NCBI GenBank assembly: GCA_902791475.1
Contig: CADAWC010000013.1
Location: 1-64,000, forward strand
DNA: 64,000 nt
DNA from: Fibrobacter succinogenes
Lineage (GTDB): Bacteria; Fibrobacterota; Fibrobacteria; Fibrobacterales; Fibrobacteraceae
Reading direction: 5' to 3'
Positions 1-8,170 of this stretch are shown here, piece after piece (the stretch's first letter is position 1; each line of letters opens with the position of its first letter). Under the pieces are notes generated by a model. It had not been told where the DNA came from. It did no database searches and saw only the letters and a program-made list of their open reading frames with translations. A program made the position numbers and the translations under genes.

Positions 1-1
1 C

Positions 2-514
2 GTTGACACCACCCGCGTGTTCGCCACAGGATTTAGCTTCGGCGCCATGTTCACGAACTCTCTCGCTCAGGACTTGCAAGAAAGACTCCGCGCTGTAGCC
101 GTCTACGCAACTGCAGACTACAACATTTGGCTCCCGTCTGCAGGAACAGGTCGTTATGACGCCAAGAACTTGCCTATCGCCTGGATGGGCGTACACGGCA
201 AGAGAGACGGCGTGTGCAACTATGACCGCGCCAAGACCAGCGCCCTCCCGAGAATCCTCAAGCGTAACGGCAAGGCCGACGCAAACGGCAACTTCACCGA
301 CGCAAGCTCCGAAAAGCCGCAAGAATTCAATGGCACTGCAGGCCACGTGTGCTACGACTTTAAAACCGTCGACGAACGCTTCCCGGTCAAGTGGTGCAGC
401 TGGAACGGCGAACACCAGTGGACAGCACATGACGGCCCCAACACGGGTACCGGACAGGGCTGGCAGAACACTTGGGTTCCTGAAGAAGTTCACAAGTTCT
501 TCGAACAGTTCTAA
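2..514 (+). CDS. CE1-type esterase, C-terminal part (5' end outside window)
   Basis: The frame is open from the window edge to a TAA at 512-514, so only the C-terminal ~170 residues are seen. They carry the nucleophile elbow G-F-S-F-G-A and the C-terminal motif H-Q-W-T-A-H-D, which should supply the catalytic histidine of an alpha/beta hydrolase. The sequence is very close to the C-terminal third of the complete esterase at 753-2267, so the two are tandem paralogues. By family (CE1 feruloyl/acetyl-xylan esterase-like, PHB-depolymerase fold) it should remove ester groups from plant cell-wall xylan outside the cytoplasm; that substrate is inferred. A strong terminator follows at 544-574. Confidence 0.75.
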   Translation, partial: VDTTRVFATGFSFGAMFTNSLAQDLQERLRAVAVYATADYNIWLPSAGTGRYDAKNLPIAWMGVHGKRDGVCNYDRAKTSALPRILKRNGKADANGNFTDASSEKPQEFNGTAGHVCYDFKTVDERFPVKWCSWNGEHQWTAHDGPNTGTGQGWQNTWVPEEVHKFFEQF

Positions 515-543
515 CCGAAATTCATAAATCAGCTCTCTACCCA

Positions 544-574
544 AAAGCGGTTCCTCCCCAGGAGCCGCTTTTTT
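544..574 (+). terminator. Rho-independent terminator after the first esterase
   Basis: A GC-rich stem (AGCGGTTCCT / AGGAGCCGCT, one G-U pair) with a four-base loop is followed by a run of six T. It ends the truncated esterase gene and separates it from its paralogue. Confidence 0.85.
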
Positions 575-576
575 CT

Positions 577-611
577 GTCATGCCCGCGCATTCCGGCCCT
601 TCGGCATCGCC
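577..611. repeat. REP-like palindromic element (imperfect)
   Basis: It begins GTCATGCCCGC and ends GGCATCGCC, the reverse orientation of the dispersed element seen elsewhere in the window, with degenerate arms. It sits directly after the terminator of the first esterase gene. Confidence 0.55.
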
Positions 612-752
612 AACCTTAGCGGGACTTGTAAAAAACATTTTATAGACAATTCATCCATAAACATGGAGCGCAAACGCGTAACATTCATCACATCTAGAAT
701 TAGATTAGTTTGTAATGAGGTGTGTTTTAGGAGATTGGTAAAAGGAGTACGT

Positions 753-2267
753 ATGATTAAAGCGCCCAATCTATTTACGGCTGCGTGTTTTGCCTTGTGC
801 GGGATGGCATCGGCATACACAATCACGGGAACCGTTTCTGACAATGACGGCAAGGCACTCAAAGGTGTCTCGGTTGACTTACTCAAAGAAGGCAAGAACG
901 CCACGACAGACGACAAGGGTAAATTCACCATCCAGGAAGACGAAGTGGGCATCAACCCGAGCTTCAGAAACACCGTTGGCTATATCAGCGTCAATAAAGG
1001 CATACTCTCTTACTCCCAGAGCAGCACTTCGCCCGTGCAGGTGAAGATTTACAACTCGCTCGGCCACCAGATTTTCAAAAAGACATTGCAGGGCGCAGGC
1101 ACATACGACTTGAGCAAAGGACTCAGCGCACGCGGTACTTACTTTGCACAGGTCTCTGTCGGTAACGCCAAGCAGAATTTCAAGTTCACGACGGACGAAA
1201 GTTTTACCAGCTCCTTCGGCTCACAGGCTAACGCCCTCATGAAGGATGCCGCCAAGGACGAAGCGCTCCGCTTTACGCTCGATGGCTTTGACACGCTCAC
1301 CATTCCGCTCGGAACGCTCGACACGACCGTTGACGTGAAGCTCAAAAAATCCGAACCGACGTTCAAATTCGGCTACGCCTTGAAGAACGCACCGACTCCG
1401 AGTAAGGGTTGCGGCACAAACTCCACATTGAAAAAAATCAAGAGCGTCGAAAACGGCGACCAGTTCCAAATCAAGGTCGGTAACGATACGCGCGATTACT
1501 TTATCACCTTGCCGAAGAACTACGACAACAAGAAACCGCACAAGGTTCTCTTAGCCTTACACTGCTACGGTAGCCGCGGTGAAGACTTCGTGCATCACAA
1601 AGCAGACTACGACCATCCAACTCCGTACTACGGCCAGCAAGTGCTCGACAAGAACGGCGACTACATCTTCGTTTCACTTGACGCCATTGGCGGCCTTTGG
1701 ACCAAGGGACAGGGCGATCACGACTTCTTTGCACAGACACTCACAACTTTGAACGAAAACTACTGCATTGATACGAGCCGCGTGTTCATTACAGGCTTTA
1801 GCTTTGGCGCCATGTTCAGCTACTCACTCATGCAAGACATGCAGAGCCGCGTCCGCGCCGCCGCAACCTACGCCGTTGCCGATTACAACATCTGGCTCCC
1901 CGAAGGCAACAACATGAAGAACTTGCCGATTGCCTGGATGAACGTTCACGGCAAAAACGACGGCAGATGCGATTACAACCGCGCCAAGAACAGCGCCCTC
2001 CCGAGAATCCTCAAGCGGAACGGCAAAGCCGACGCCAACGGAGACTTCACCGACGCAAGCTCCGAAAAGCCGAAGGAAGTGAGTGGCAACACCGGACACG
2101 TCTGCTACGACTTCACGACTGTTGACGAACGCTTCCCCGTCAAGTGGTGCAGCTGGCCGGGTGACCATCAGTGGACCGCACACGACACCGGTAACATGGG
2201 CGTCGGCTGGAACTGGGAACAGACATGGGTCCCTGAAGAAGTCCACAAGTTCTTCGAACAGTTCTAA
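753..2267 (+). CDS. Secreted CE1-type esterase with N-terminal regulatory-like beta-sandwich
   Basis: The 504-aa protein starts at the ATG at 753, which has AAAGGAG eight bases upstream; an in-frame ATG at 663 has no such site. Residues 1-21 form a signal peptide. Residues 23-60 look like a carboxypeptidase-regulatory (CarboxypepD_reg) domain. Residues ~95-145 resemble a type-IX-style sorting domain (K-I-Y-N-S-L-G then G-T-Y-F-A-Q-V). Residues ~170-197 look like the remaining strands of the first sandwich. The CE1 hydrolase fills ~218-504: nucleophile Ser350 in G-F-S-F-G-A, acidic region G-K-N-D-G-R-C, histidine candidates His472/His477. It likely cleaves feruloyl or acetyl esters on xylan. 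It is a tandem paralogue of the gene ending at 514. Confidence 0.82.
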   Translation: MIKAPNLFTAACFALCGMASAYTITGTVSDNDGKALKGVSVDLLKEGKNATTDDKGKFTIQEDEVGINPSFRNTVGYISVNKGILSYSQSSTSPVQVKIYNSLGHQIFKKTLQGAGTYDLSKGLSARGTYFAQVSVGNAKQNFKFTTDESFTSSFGSQANALMKDAAKDEALRFTLDGFDTLTIPLGTLDTTVDVKLKKSEPTFKFGYALKNAPTPSKGCGTNSTLKKIKSVENGDQFQIKVGNDTRDYFITLPKNYDNKKPHKVLLALHCYGSRGEDFVHHKADYDHPTPYYGQQVLDKNGDYIFVSLDAIGGLWTKGQGDHDFFAQTLTTLNENYCIDTSRVFITGFSFGAMFSYSLMQDMQSRVRAAATYAVADYNIWLPEGNNMKNLPIAWMNVHGKNDGRCDYNRAKNSALPRILKRNGKADANGDFTDASSEKPKEVSGNTGHVCYDFTTVDERFPVKWCSWPGDHQWTAHDTGNMGVGWNWEQTWVPEEVHKFFEQF

Positions 2268-2296
2268 AGATTTCCTATACACTCTCTAAAGTCCAA

Positions 2297-2326
2297 GGGC
2301 CCGCCGGAAACGGCGAGCCCTTTTTT
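2297..2326 (+). terminator. Rho-independent terminator after the complete esterase
   Basis: A ten-base stem with one mismatch (GGGCCCGCCG / CGGCGAGCCC), a GAAA loop and six T follow the esterase stop codon by about 30 bases. Confidence 0.8.
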
Positions 2327-2384
2327 GAATAAAGTTTGGAAAACGAAGACGGAAGTCCAATCTTACACTAGAGCTGAGCGGTCT

Positions 2385-3725
2385 CTATATTAGCTTTTCC
2401 ACTTTAGAACAAAGCGATTCGGCTTCTTCAGCAGTCGGGGCTTCGGCAATCACGCGGATTACGGGTTCCGTGTTGCTGGCGCGCACGTGCACCCAGGACT
2501 TTTCGCTCCCGAGCCAGAGGCCGTCGCGTTCATCCGTCTTCCAGCCGGCAAATTCAGCCTTGACCTTCGGGAGAATGTCAGCAACCTTCTTGTCGCCGAG
2601 TTCGAACTTTTTCTTCGGCATCACGTAGGCCGGATTTTCTGCCACGAACTTTTCCGGACCGCCATTGTGGTGGGCCATCCAGCTAAGCACAAGTGCGGCA
2701 GCCACGAGGCTATCGCGACCGTAGTGGAGCGCCGGGAGAATCACACCGCCGTTACCTTCACCGCCGATGACGCAGCCATTCTCAATCATCTGAAGGCTAA
2801 CGTTGATTTCACCGACCTTCGCGCGGCTGAATTCACAACCGTACTTGGCGGCAACATCTTCGTTCATGCGGCTCGTGGAGAGGTTCACGCAAACGCTACC
2901 CTTCTTCTGAGCAAGTACTTCGTCCGTTGCAATTGCAAGCGTGTATTCTTCGCCGATACTTTGTCCCAAACCATCGACGAGAGCGCAGCGGTCTGCATCC
3001 GGGTCCACGGCAAAGCCAACAGCGCAGCCGTTATCCTTGACAGCCTTGCGCAAGTCACCGAGGTTTTCAGGAATCGGTTCTGCTCCGCGCGGGAACGTGC
3101 CATCCGGGCTGCAATGGACGCGAACAACTTCGCAACCAAGCTGTTCCAAAAGGCGCGGCACAATAAAGCTACCGGCACCGTTCACAGCATCGACTGCGAC
3201 CTTGAAATGCTTGGCCTTGATGGCTTCGACATCCACGAACGGAATCTTGAGCGTACCATCAATGTGAATGCCATCGGCATCCGGGGCGACTTCGTACTTG
3301 CCCATCGTGCGGTAATCCGGATAGCTGAACTGGTTTGCATCAGCGAGAGCAAAGAGCTGCTTCACATCATCCGGACCGAGGAAGAGTCCCTTGTTGTTGA
3401 GGAACTTGAGAGCGTTCCATTCGAGCGGGTTATGGCTTGCAGTAATGATGATGCCCGCATCAGCCTTGAAATGCGTCGTCAAAAGTTCCACAGACGGAGT
3501 CGTCGAAAGGCCGACATCCACGACATCCACACCAGAAAGGCGGCAAATGCCTGCGACAAACTGCACAATGGCATCACCTGTCGGGCGGCTATCGCGGCCA
3601 ATCACCACGCGCTTTGCCTTCGTGATTTCAAGGAATGCACGCACATGGCTCTGCAAAACCTGCGGAGTAAGGGTATCGCCAACGATTCCGCGGATACCAG
3701 AAATAGAACGCATTAATTTAGACAT
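2385..3725 (-). CDS. glmM: Phosphoglucosamine mutase / phosphohexomutase
   Basis: This 446-aa alpha-D-phosphohexomutase has all the family landmarks: N-terminal S-I-S-G-I-R-G-I-V-G, the phosphoserine loop T-A-S-H-N-P (Ser97), the metal loop D-P-D-A-D-R, and a C-terminal phosphate-binding segment R-A-S-N-T-E-P. The S-I-S-G-I-R-G opening is typical of the GlmM-like branch found in archaea and some bacteria rather than the F-G-T-D-G-I-R-G form of proteobacterial GlmM. The likely reaction is GlcN-6-P to GlcN-1-P for peptidoglycan and lipid A; phosphomannomutase activity is an alternative. AATGGAG precedes the ATG. The cupin gene lies just upstream on the same strand (21-base gap), suggesting co-transcription. 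Confidence 0.85.
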   Translation of the reverse strand: MSKLMRSISGIRGIVGDTLTPQVLQSHVRAFLEITKAKRVVIGRDSRPTGDAIVQFVAGICRLSGVDVVDVGLSTTPSVELLTTHFKADAGIIITASHNPLEWNALKFLNNKGLFLGPDDVKQLFALADANQFSYPDYRTMGKYEVAPDADGIHIDGTLKIPFVDVEAIKAKHFKVAVDAVNGAGSFIVPRLLEQLGCEVVRVHCSPDGTFPRGAEPIPENLGDLRKAVKDNGCAVGFAVDPDADRCALVDGLGQSIGEEYTLAIATDEVLAQKKGSVCVNLSTSRMNEDVAAKYGCEFSRAKVGEINVSLQMIENGCVIGGEGNGGVILPALHYGRDSLVAAALVLSWMAHHNGGPEKFVAENPAYVMPKKKFELGDKKVADILPKVKAEFAGWKTDERDGLWLGSEKSWVHVRASNTEPVIRVIAEAPTAEEAESLCSKVEKLI

Positions 3726-3746
3726 ATTTTCTCCATTAAATTAAAC

Positions 3747-4079
3747 TTATCCGAGTTCCGGGACCGTCGCATAAAAGACGAGATCTTCCGGGCCTTCATT
3801 AATCAAGCTGTGGGAATGGCCCTTCGGGCAGAAATGGCACTGGCCTGCTTCGACATATTCCACACCATCATCAAAAAGTACCTTGCCCTTCCCCGAGACA
3901 AAGAACATAATTTCGCTATTGGTTTCGTGCTTGTGGTAACCGATAGAAGCGCCAGCTTCGAGCGTGCCGTGCATAATGCGCGTCGTACCGTCGAAATACA
4001 TCTTGGCCTTGTATTCTTTTTCGCCACCCTTAAAATTCGGGAGAACAGTCGTCTCCATACCTTTTAAATCAATAATCAT
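3747..4079 (-). CDS. Small cupin-domain protein
   Basis: This 110-aa single-domain cupin has motif 1 around G-Y-H-K-H-E-T (two His and a Glu for metal) and motif 2 around P-K-G-H-S-H-S. The length matches stand-alone cupin_2 proteins. AGAGG lies eight bases upstream of the ATG. It precedes the phosphohexomutase gene by 21 bases on the same strand, so the two may be co-expressed, and a sugar-related role (isomerase or sensor) is possible. Nothing in the sequence fixes the substrate. Confidence 0.75.
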   Translation of the reverse strand: MIIDLKGMETTVLPNFKGGEKEYKAKMYFDGTTRIMHGTLEAGASIGYHKHETNSEIMFFVSGKGKVLFDDGVEYVEAGQCHFCPKGHSHSLINEGPEDLVFYATVPELG

Positions 4080-4140
4080 TATGACCTCTTTGAACGAGGT
4101 AATAATAGAATTTTAGGGGAAAAGAGCCAAGCATGCGGGT

Positions 4141-4911
4141 CTAAACGTTACGGCGATATCCGCTCAAAGCAAGGAAAATAATGGCAGGAACGTAGAACAG
4201 CCAAATAAAGTTATTCGAGACAGCGGCAAAAACTTCAATAGTGGAATGGTCCGCACCCGACAAAAGTGATAGCCCCGTAAGCGCATCGCAACACGTAAAG
4301 CAAACCATCCCTAGCACAATCAGGTTTGCATTCGCCTTCGGGAAAAACTTAAATTTCAAAGTCATGCATGCAACCACCAATGAACAAAGTAGAACCGGAA
4401 TATAGGCAAGCACAGCCATAAGCACATACGATTCAAGAACATGGAGCTGTGCAAGCACAATCATCGCAATCACAGCCGCAAGCGGAAAGCAATAAATCCA
4501 CGGGAACGACCAGTCTGTATTCTTTGTACGCGAATGTCGATAAATTAAAATCATCTGCGCCATGAAGAAAAATCCAATACCGAGCGAAATAAAATTTTCT
4601 CGAGTTTCAGGCGTGCCAAAATAATTGTACAGAATCTTGAAACAGAAATCGGCGCAGAGGATCATCAAGAAGCCCGTCTGCAAAAAGAAGCGGTCGCGCT
4701 TGGTGACTGAACGCCTGCCAATCGCAAACGCAAGCAGCGTTGCAATACAAGTTACAGCAAACTTCGTGATGTTCTGAAAATCGCTGGTAGAATCTAGACA
4801 CGACTGCACAGCACCGCACTCATGCAGCACAAGCCAGTCACGCACAAAGAATGACACAAAAAGAATTGCCACAAGGGCAATCAAAGATGAAACCAGCTTC
4901 GAATACACCAT
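4141..4911 (-). CDS. Polytopic membrane protein, possibly YhhN/lysoplasmalogenase-like
   Basis: This 256-aa protein has about eight hydrophobic segments and no soluble domain. The pattern of an Asp in a hydrophobic stretch (M-I-L-C-A-D), then G-I-G-F-F-F-M-A-Q then I-Y-R-H, and a later C-C-D-A-L-T, recalls the conserved acidic and His positions of the YhhN/TMEM86 lysoplasmalogenase family. The similarity is weak by eye. No convincing Shine-Dalgarno precedes the ATG. It appears to be a single-gene unit between the cupin gene and a repeat-rich gap. Confidence 0.55.
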   Translation of the reverse strand: MVYSKLVSSLIALVAILFVSFFVRDWLVLHECGAVQSCLDSTSDFQNITKFAVTCIATLLAFAIGRRSVTKRDRFFLQTGFLMILCADFCFKILYNYFGTPETRENFISLGIGFFFMAQMILIYRHSRTKNTDWSFPWIYCFPLAAVIAMIVLAQLHVLESYVLMAVLAYIPVLLCSLVVACMTLKFKFFPKANANLIVLGMVCFTCCDALTGLSLLSGADHSTIEVFAAVSNNFIWLFYVPAIIFLALSGYRRNV

Positions 4912-4998
4912 GTGTATAAATATAAAGCAGTCGTAAGAAAAAAGTAAAGAAAAGTTTAAAAATTTTCTTGTATGTGACGATGAACAAATTTCATTTTG

Positions 4999-5022
4999 TC
5001 ATGCCCGCGAATGCGGGCATCA
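4999..5022. repeat. REP-like palindromic element, reverse orientation
   Basis: GTCATGCCCGC-GAAT-GCGGGCATC is a perfect nine-base-arm palindrome in the reverse orientation of the dispersed family. It lies 18 bases from a second, direct-orientation element. Confidence 0.75.
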
Positions 5023-5040
5023 CCATCTCGACATAAAAAA

Positions 5041-5117
5041 GGAGATGCCCGCTTACTTCGACTGCGCTCACTTCGATTAAACTCAGTGCAGGCAGCACAG
5101 GCTCCGGCGGGCATGAC
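5041..5117. repeat. REP-like element with a long interior
   Basis: It has the left end GGAGATGCCCGC and right end GCGGGCATGAC of the family, but the arms are separated by about 54 bases instead of the usual few. The interior has no open frame. Confidence 0.7.
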
Positions 5118-5151
5118 ATTTTGATTTCAGAAATATTCTAAGTTCTAAGAT

Positions 5152-6057
5152 CTAACTATCTTTTTTCGGCTTGATTTTTGCGGTCATATAGCTGAGCACA
5201 AGATTCTGCCATACAACGTAGCAAGTCGGGGCAAGAGCCACCACTGGGCCCGCATAAAGGCTAGAAACCCAGATAACAAGCGTCGTGTTCTTTTGCCCCA
5301 TGCTCTGCGAACCTTCAATCGGACGGCGACCGCGTTCGCAAATCCAGCCAAGCCAGAACTGCAAAAGGCAAAGCACAAGCGACACACCAGCCATGAGCGG
5401 GAGTTTTCCGCTATTCCACAAGTCAGCAAAGCCCATTTCGCGAATATCGAAACTCGCCTTGGACAAAATAATGAACACCGAGAACGTCCACACAAACATC
5501 GTGTACTTCTGGTATTTCGCGGCACGGTCGGCAAGTTCCGGGTAAAAGTTACGGAGCCCAAACGCAAACGCCAAGGGAATGCTTATAATCGGTTGAATCG
5601 TGTTAAAAATCTTCATCGCGATTTCAGACAGGTCCGCCTCAGCACCGGTCAAATAGCCAAAGATTATCGGGATGCTAAAGCACGCAATCAAGTTACCGCT
5701 GAGGAAAATCTTGAGTGCCAAGGAAGCACTGCCGCCAAGCATCTTCGCCATTGCAGGAGCCGCATTCGCAGGCGGACAAAGCGCAATAATCGCACCGCCC
5801 AAAAGCACTTCGCGCGGCAAGTGGAAAAGCTCCACAACGCCCCAAAGCGCTGCGATAATCACAAGACTTGCGATAAACGCACGGGCCTCAATCTTGAACG
5901 TGTAACCATGCGTCTGCGGCGGAATTTTCGTCACGAACGTAAGGAACATCATGATGCCGATAGTTAACGGCAAGAGCGGCGACAAAAAGTGCGCCTGAGG
6001 AATGAGGATGCCCGCCAGAATTGCGATGGGCATGAGAATAGCGCGTAAGTTACCCAT
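5152..6057 (-). CDS. Bile acid:sodium symporter (SBF/BASS) family transporter
   Basis: The protein of ~301 aa has roughly nine to ten hydrophobic segments. It begins M-G-N-L-R-A-I-L-M-P-I-A; the longer open frame to 6216 runs through a REP element and reads as non-protein, so the start at 6057 was chosen. Family features include the G-I-M-M-F-L-T-F opening and the small-residue helix A-L-C-P-P-A-N-A-A-P-A. BASS transporters take up organic anions with sodium; the substrate here is unknown. A GGAAATAAG stretch upstream is a weak ribosome-binding site. REP elements lie at both ends of the gene. Confidence 0.75.
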   Translation of the reverse strand: MGNLRAILMPIAILAGILIPQAHFLSPLLPLTIGIMMFLTFVTKIPPQTHGYTFKIEARAFIASLVIIAALWGVVELFHLPREVLLGGAIIALCPPANAAPAMAKMLGGSASLALKIFLSGNLIACFSIPIIFGYLTGAEADLSEIAMKIFNTIQPIISIPLAFAFGLRNFYPELADRAAKYQKYTMFVWTFSVFIILSKASFDIREMGFADLWNSGKLPLMAGVSLVLCLLQFWLGWICERGRRPIEGSQSMGQKNTTLVIWVSSLYAGPVVALAPTCYVVWQNLVLSYMTAKIKPKKDS

Positions 6058-6113
6058 AGTCTTATTTCCGAGACCAAAGGTAGTAAATTGAGTATGGACT
6101 TGGCTATAAAAAA

Positions 6114-6142
6114 GGAGATGCCCCATCGGAGTGGGGCATGAC
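6114..6142. repeat. REP-like palindromic element
   Basis: GGAGATGCCCCA...TGGGGCATGAC: a full-length member of the family, upstream of the transporter gene. Confidence 0.8.
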
Positions 6143-6181
6143 AGGGAACAAACGCCGGGGTGACGAATGCAAAGGAAATGT

Positions 6182-6210
6182 GGCGATGCCGGAACTGCGT
6201 CCGGCATGAC
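6182..6210. repeat. REP-like palindromic element
   Basis: GGCGATGCCGGA...TCCGGCATGAC: a full-length member, ten bases downstream of the lysA stop codon. A third half-site-like GCCGGGGTGAC lies between this and the preceding element. Confidence 0.8.
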
Positions 6211-6219
6211 ATCCAACGC

Positions 6220-7479
6220 TTACAATTCAATAATTCTGTCGTTTTGCAAGAGCTGTTCGAAAGTCTGACGCTCGCGAATGAGCTTGATTTCACCCTTCGT
6301 GTACATCGTTTCAGCAGCGTAGCGACGGCTATTGTAGTTGCTGCTCATGGCGGCACCGTAAGCACCGGCATCATGGAGAATCAAGAGATCGCCCACCTGA
6401 GCCTTCGGGAGCTTGCGCGTCACGACAAAGCCACCTTCTTCCTGCGTGAACACGTCACCGGATTCGCAAAGCGGGCCTGCAACAACGGCATCCACCGTTT
6501 CATTGAGTTCGCGACCGTCACGGGCAACCACGGAAATAGCATGGTAGCTACCGTAAAAACTCGGGCGAACGAGATCGGTAAAGCCAGCATCGAGCAAGTA
6601 GAACAAATTATTGCCCTGTTTCTTCACGGCGCGAATTTCGGCAACGAGGTAGCCGCTTTCTGCAACAAGGTAACGACCCGGTTCCACTTCGAGGTGGACA
6701 TCATGACCAATGCTCTGCTGGATACGCTTGCGGGCGTTATCCCACAAATCATAGTAAGCCTTCACGTCAATGCGGTTGCCCTTTTCTTCTTCGTGATACG
6801 GAATCGGGAGACCACCACCAGCGCTAATCGTGCGGAGGTGAGAACCGAGGTGACGGCTAGCGTCCACCATGGCATCGCAAACCTGGGCCAAGTGTTCAAA
6901 ATCCGTGCCGGAACCGATGTGCATGTGAAGCCCAGTAATCCACATGCCGTTGCTCTGGGCGAGCTTGATGCAGTCCTTAATCTGTTCGTGCCAAATGCCG
7001 TGCTTGGAAAGGTCGCCACCGGTATTCGTCTTGCGGGAGTGACCATGGCCAAAGCCCGGATTCACGCGGATGGTGAGTTCAGACTTCACGCCGAAATCAG
7101 CGAGTTGCTGGATCATGTCCGGAGAGCCCACGTTCACGGCGATATCGTACTTCTTCACGAGTTCGAGTGCATCGCGGTCAAAGATATCGGCAGTGTAAAC
7201 GATTTCGGGAACCTTGCCCTTCTGCTGTCCACCCTTGAAGCCGGCCTTGAGGGCGCGCACAATTTCACCAGCGGAGACGGCGTCGACAACGCAGCCAAGC
7301 TTGCGGATGAGCGAAACCACAGAGAGGTTCGGGCATGCCTTTTGAGCAAAGCGCACAGTGTCAAAAACCTGCACGTCCTTTACAGCACGTTCAATCGTCG
7401 CACGGTCATAAATCCAAAGCGGGGTGCCGTATTCACTGGCCGCTTTCAAAAGCACTGAATCAGGGATGGAATTTTTCAT
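6220..7479 (-). CDS. lysA: Diaminopimelate decarboxylase
   Basis: The 419-aa fold-type III PLP enzyme converts meso-diaminopimelate to L-lysine, the last step of lysine synthesis. Visible landmarks are the PLP lysine in R-F-A-Q-K (Lys47), S-A-G-E-I, the phosphate-binding G-G-G-L-P, E-P-G-R-Y-L and the substrate-binding G-P-L-C-E-S-G-D near residue 340. The length fits the family. The ribosome-binding site is weak. The gene stands alone, with a REP element at its 3' end and a word-repeat array upstream; no lysine riboswitch was recognised. Confidence 0.93.
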   Translation of the reverse strand: MKNSIPDSVLLKAASEYGTPLWIYDRATIERAVKDVQVFDTVRFAQKACPNLSVVSLIRKLGCVVDAVSAGEIVRALKAGFKGGQQKGKVPEIVYTADIFDRDALELVKKYDIAVNVGSPDMIQQLADFGVKSELTIRVNPGFGHGHSRKTNTGGDLSKHGIWHEQIKDCIKLAQSNGMWITGLHMHIGSGTDFEHLAQVCDAMVDASRHLGSHLRTISAGGGLPIPYHEEEKGNRIDVKAYYDLWDNARKRIQQSIGHDVHLEVEPGRYLVAESGYLVAEIRAVKKQGNNLFYLLDAGFTDLVRPSFYGSYHAISVVARDGRELNETVDAVVAGPLCESGDVFTQEEGGFVVTRKLPKAQVGDLLILHDAGAYGAAMSSNYNSRRYAAETMYTKGEIKLIRERQTFEQLLQNDRIIEL

Positions 7480-7496
7480 ACGGGGGCAAATTTAGA

Positions 7497-7536
7497 AAAT
7501 TAGAACTTAGAACTTAGAACTTAGAATTTAGAATTA
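7497..7536. repeat. Tandem short-word array (AGAACTT/AG)
   Basis: The word TTAGAACTTAG is iterated four to five times with a period of seven bases, decaying to AGAATTTAGAATTA. It lies just upstream of lysA and belongs to the word-array family discussed in the findings. Confidence 0.7.
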
Positions 7537-7582
7537 TAACAATATTTTCGTTTTTCACTAGTTTACTATTTTACACAAAATG

Positions 7583-7610
7583 AAAAAAACGCCGAGCATT
7601 TTGCCCGGCG
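7583..7610 (-). terminator. Rho-independent terminator of the CBM48 protein gene
   Basis: Read on the minus strand, a nine-base stem with one mismatch (TGCCCGGCG / CGCCGAGCA pairing) is followed by seven T. It lies about 30 bases after the stop codon of the gene at 7640-8101. Confidence 0.8.
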
Positions 7611-7639
7611 CATTTTCAATAGTTTTTCAATCAGAGCAA

Positions 7640-8101
7640 TTATACGTGCTTGATCTTATTGTCGCCTGCATCCCAGTTCACACCGTCACAGACAAACTTG
7701 TATTCGTAGTCGCCCGGAACGAGGGAAATCTTTGCAACCCAAAGACCCGTCTTCTCGTCCTTCTTGAGCATGTCGGCATCGACAGTCCAGTTGTTGAACG
7801 TACCAGCAACAGAGACGGTTGTTGCAAGCGGGCAATCGGCAACGAATTCGACAGCGACCTTCTTCGGGGCAGCAGCCTTCGGAGCTTCAACTTTTGCAGC
7901 CTTTGCAACCTTAGCAGGAGCCTTAGCCGGTTTTTCAGCCTTTGGAGCCGCCTTCTTGGCCGGAGCAACCTTGACATCGGCCTTCTTAGCTGGAGCCTTC
8001 ACGGTTTTTGCGGCGGACTTTTCTGCAGCGGGTTTTGCCGCAGCCTTCGTCGCAACTTTCTTTACAGGTTTTGCAACCACAGTTTTAGAATTCTTGGACA
8101 T
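7640..8101 (-). CDS. Histone-H1-like tail fused to a CBM48 (glycogen-binding) domain
   Basis: The first ~80 of 153 residues are almost only Lys, Ala, Pro and Val in A-K-K-A/A-P-A-K units, like the C-terminal tail of histone H1 or bacterial H1-like proteins. Residues ~82-153 form an early-set/CBM48 domain: V-A-G-T-F-N-N-W, then W-V-A-K-I-S-L-V-P-G-D-Y-E-Y-K-F and a final D-G-V-N-W-D. The W and the Y-K-F-x-x-D-G pattern are the usual glycogen-contact positions. No signal peptide is present, so it is cytoplasmic. AGAGGAG precedes the ATG. It probably binds glycogen or regulates its enzymes; what the basic tail binds (DNA, RNA or polyanion) is unknown. Confidence 0.8.
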   Translation of the reverse strand: MSKNSKTVVAKPVKKVATKAAAKPAAEKSAAKTVKAPAKKADVKVAPAKKAAPKAEKPAKAPAKVAKAAKVEAPKAAAPKKVAVEFVADCPLATTVSVAGTFNNWTVDADMLKKDEKTGLWVAKISLVPGDYEYKFVCDGVNWDAGDNKIKHV

Positions 8102-8170
8102 AATAATCTCCTCTTATTTCTTAGTGTCCTAAATTTAGTAAAAAAATTTTTATTTTGCTATATTTGAAAT

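Noticed and set aside
663..752. Longer N-terminal extension of the second esterase
   Set aside because: The start at 753 has a strong Shine-Dalgarno site and a signal peptide; the extension has neither.
6058..6216. N-terminal extension of the SBF transporter
   Set aside because: It runs through a REP element and reads as non-protein.
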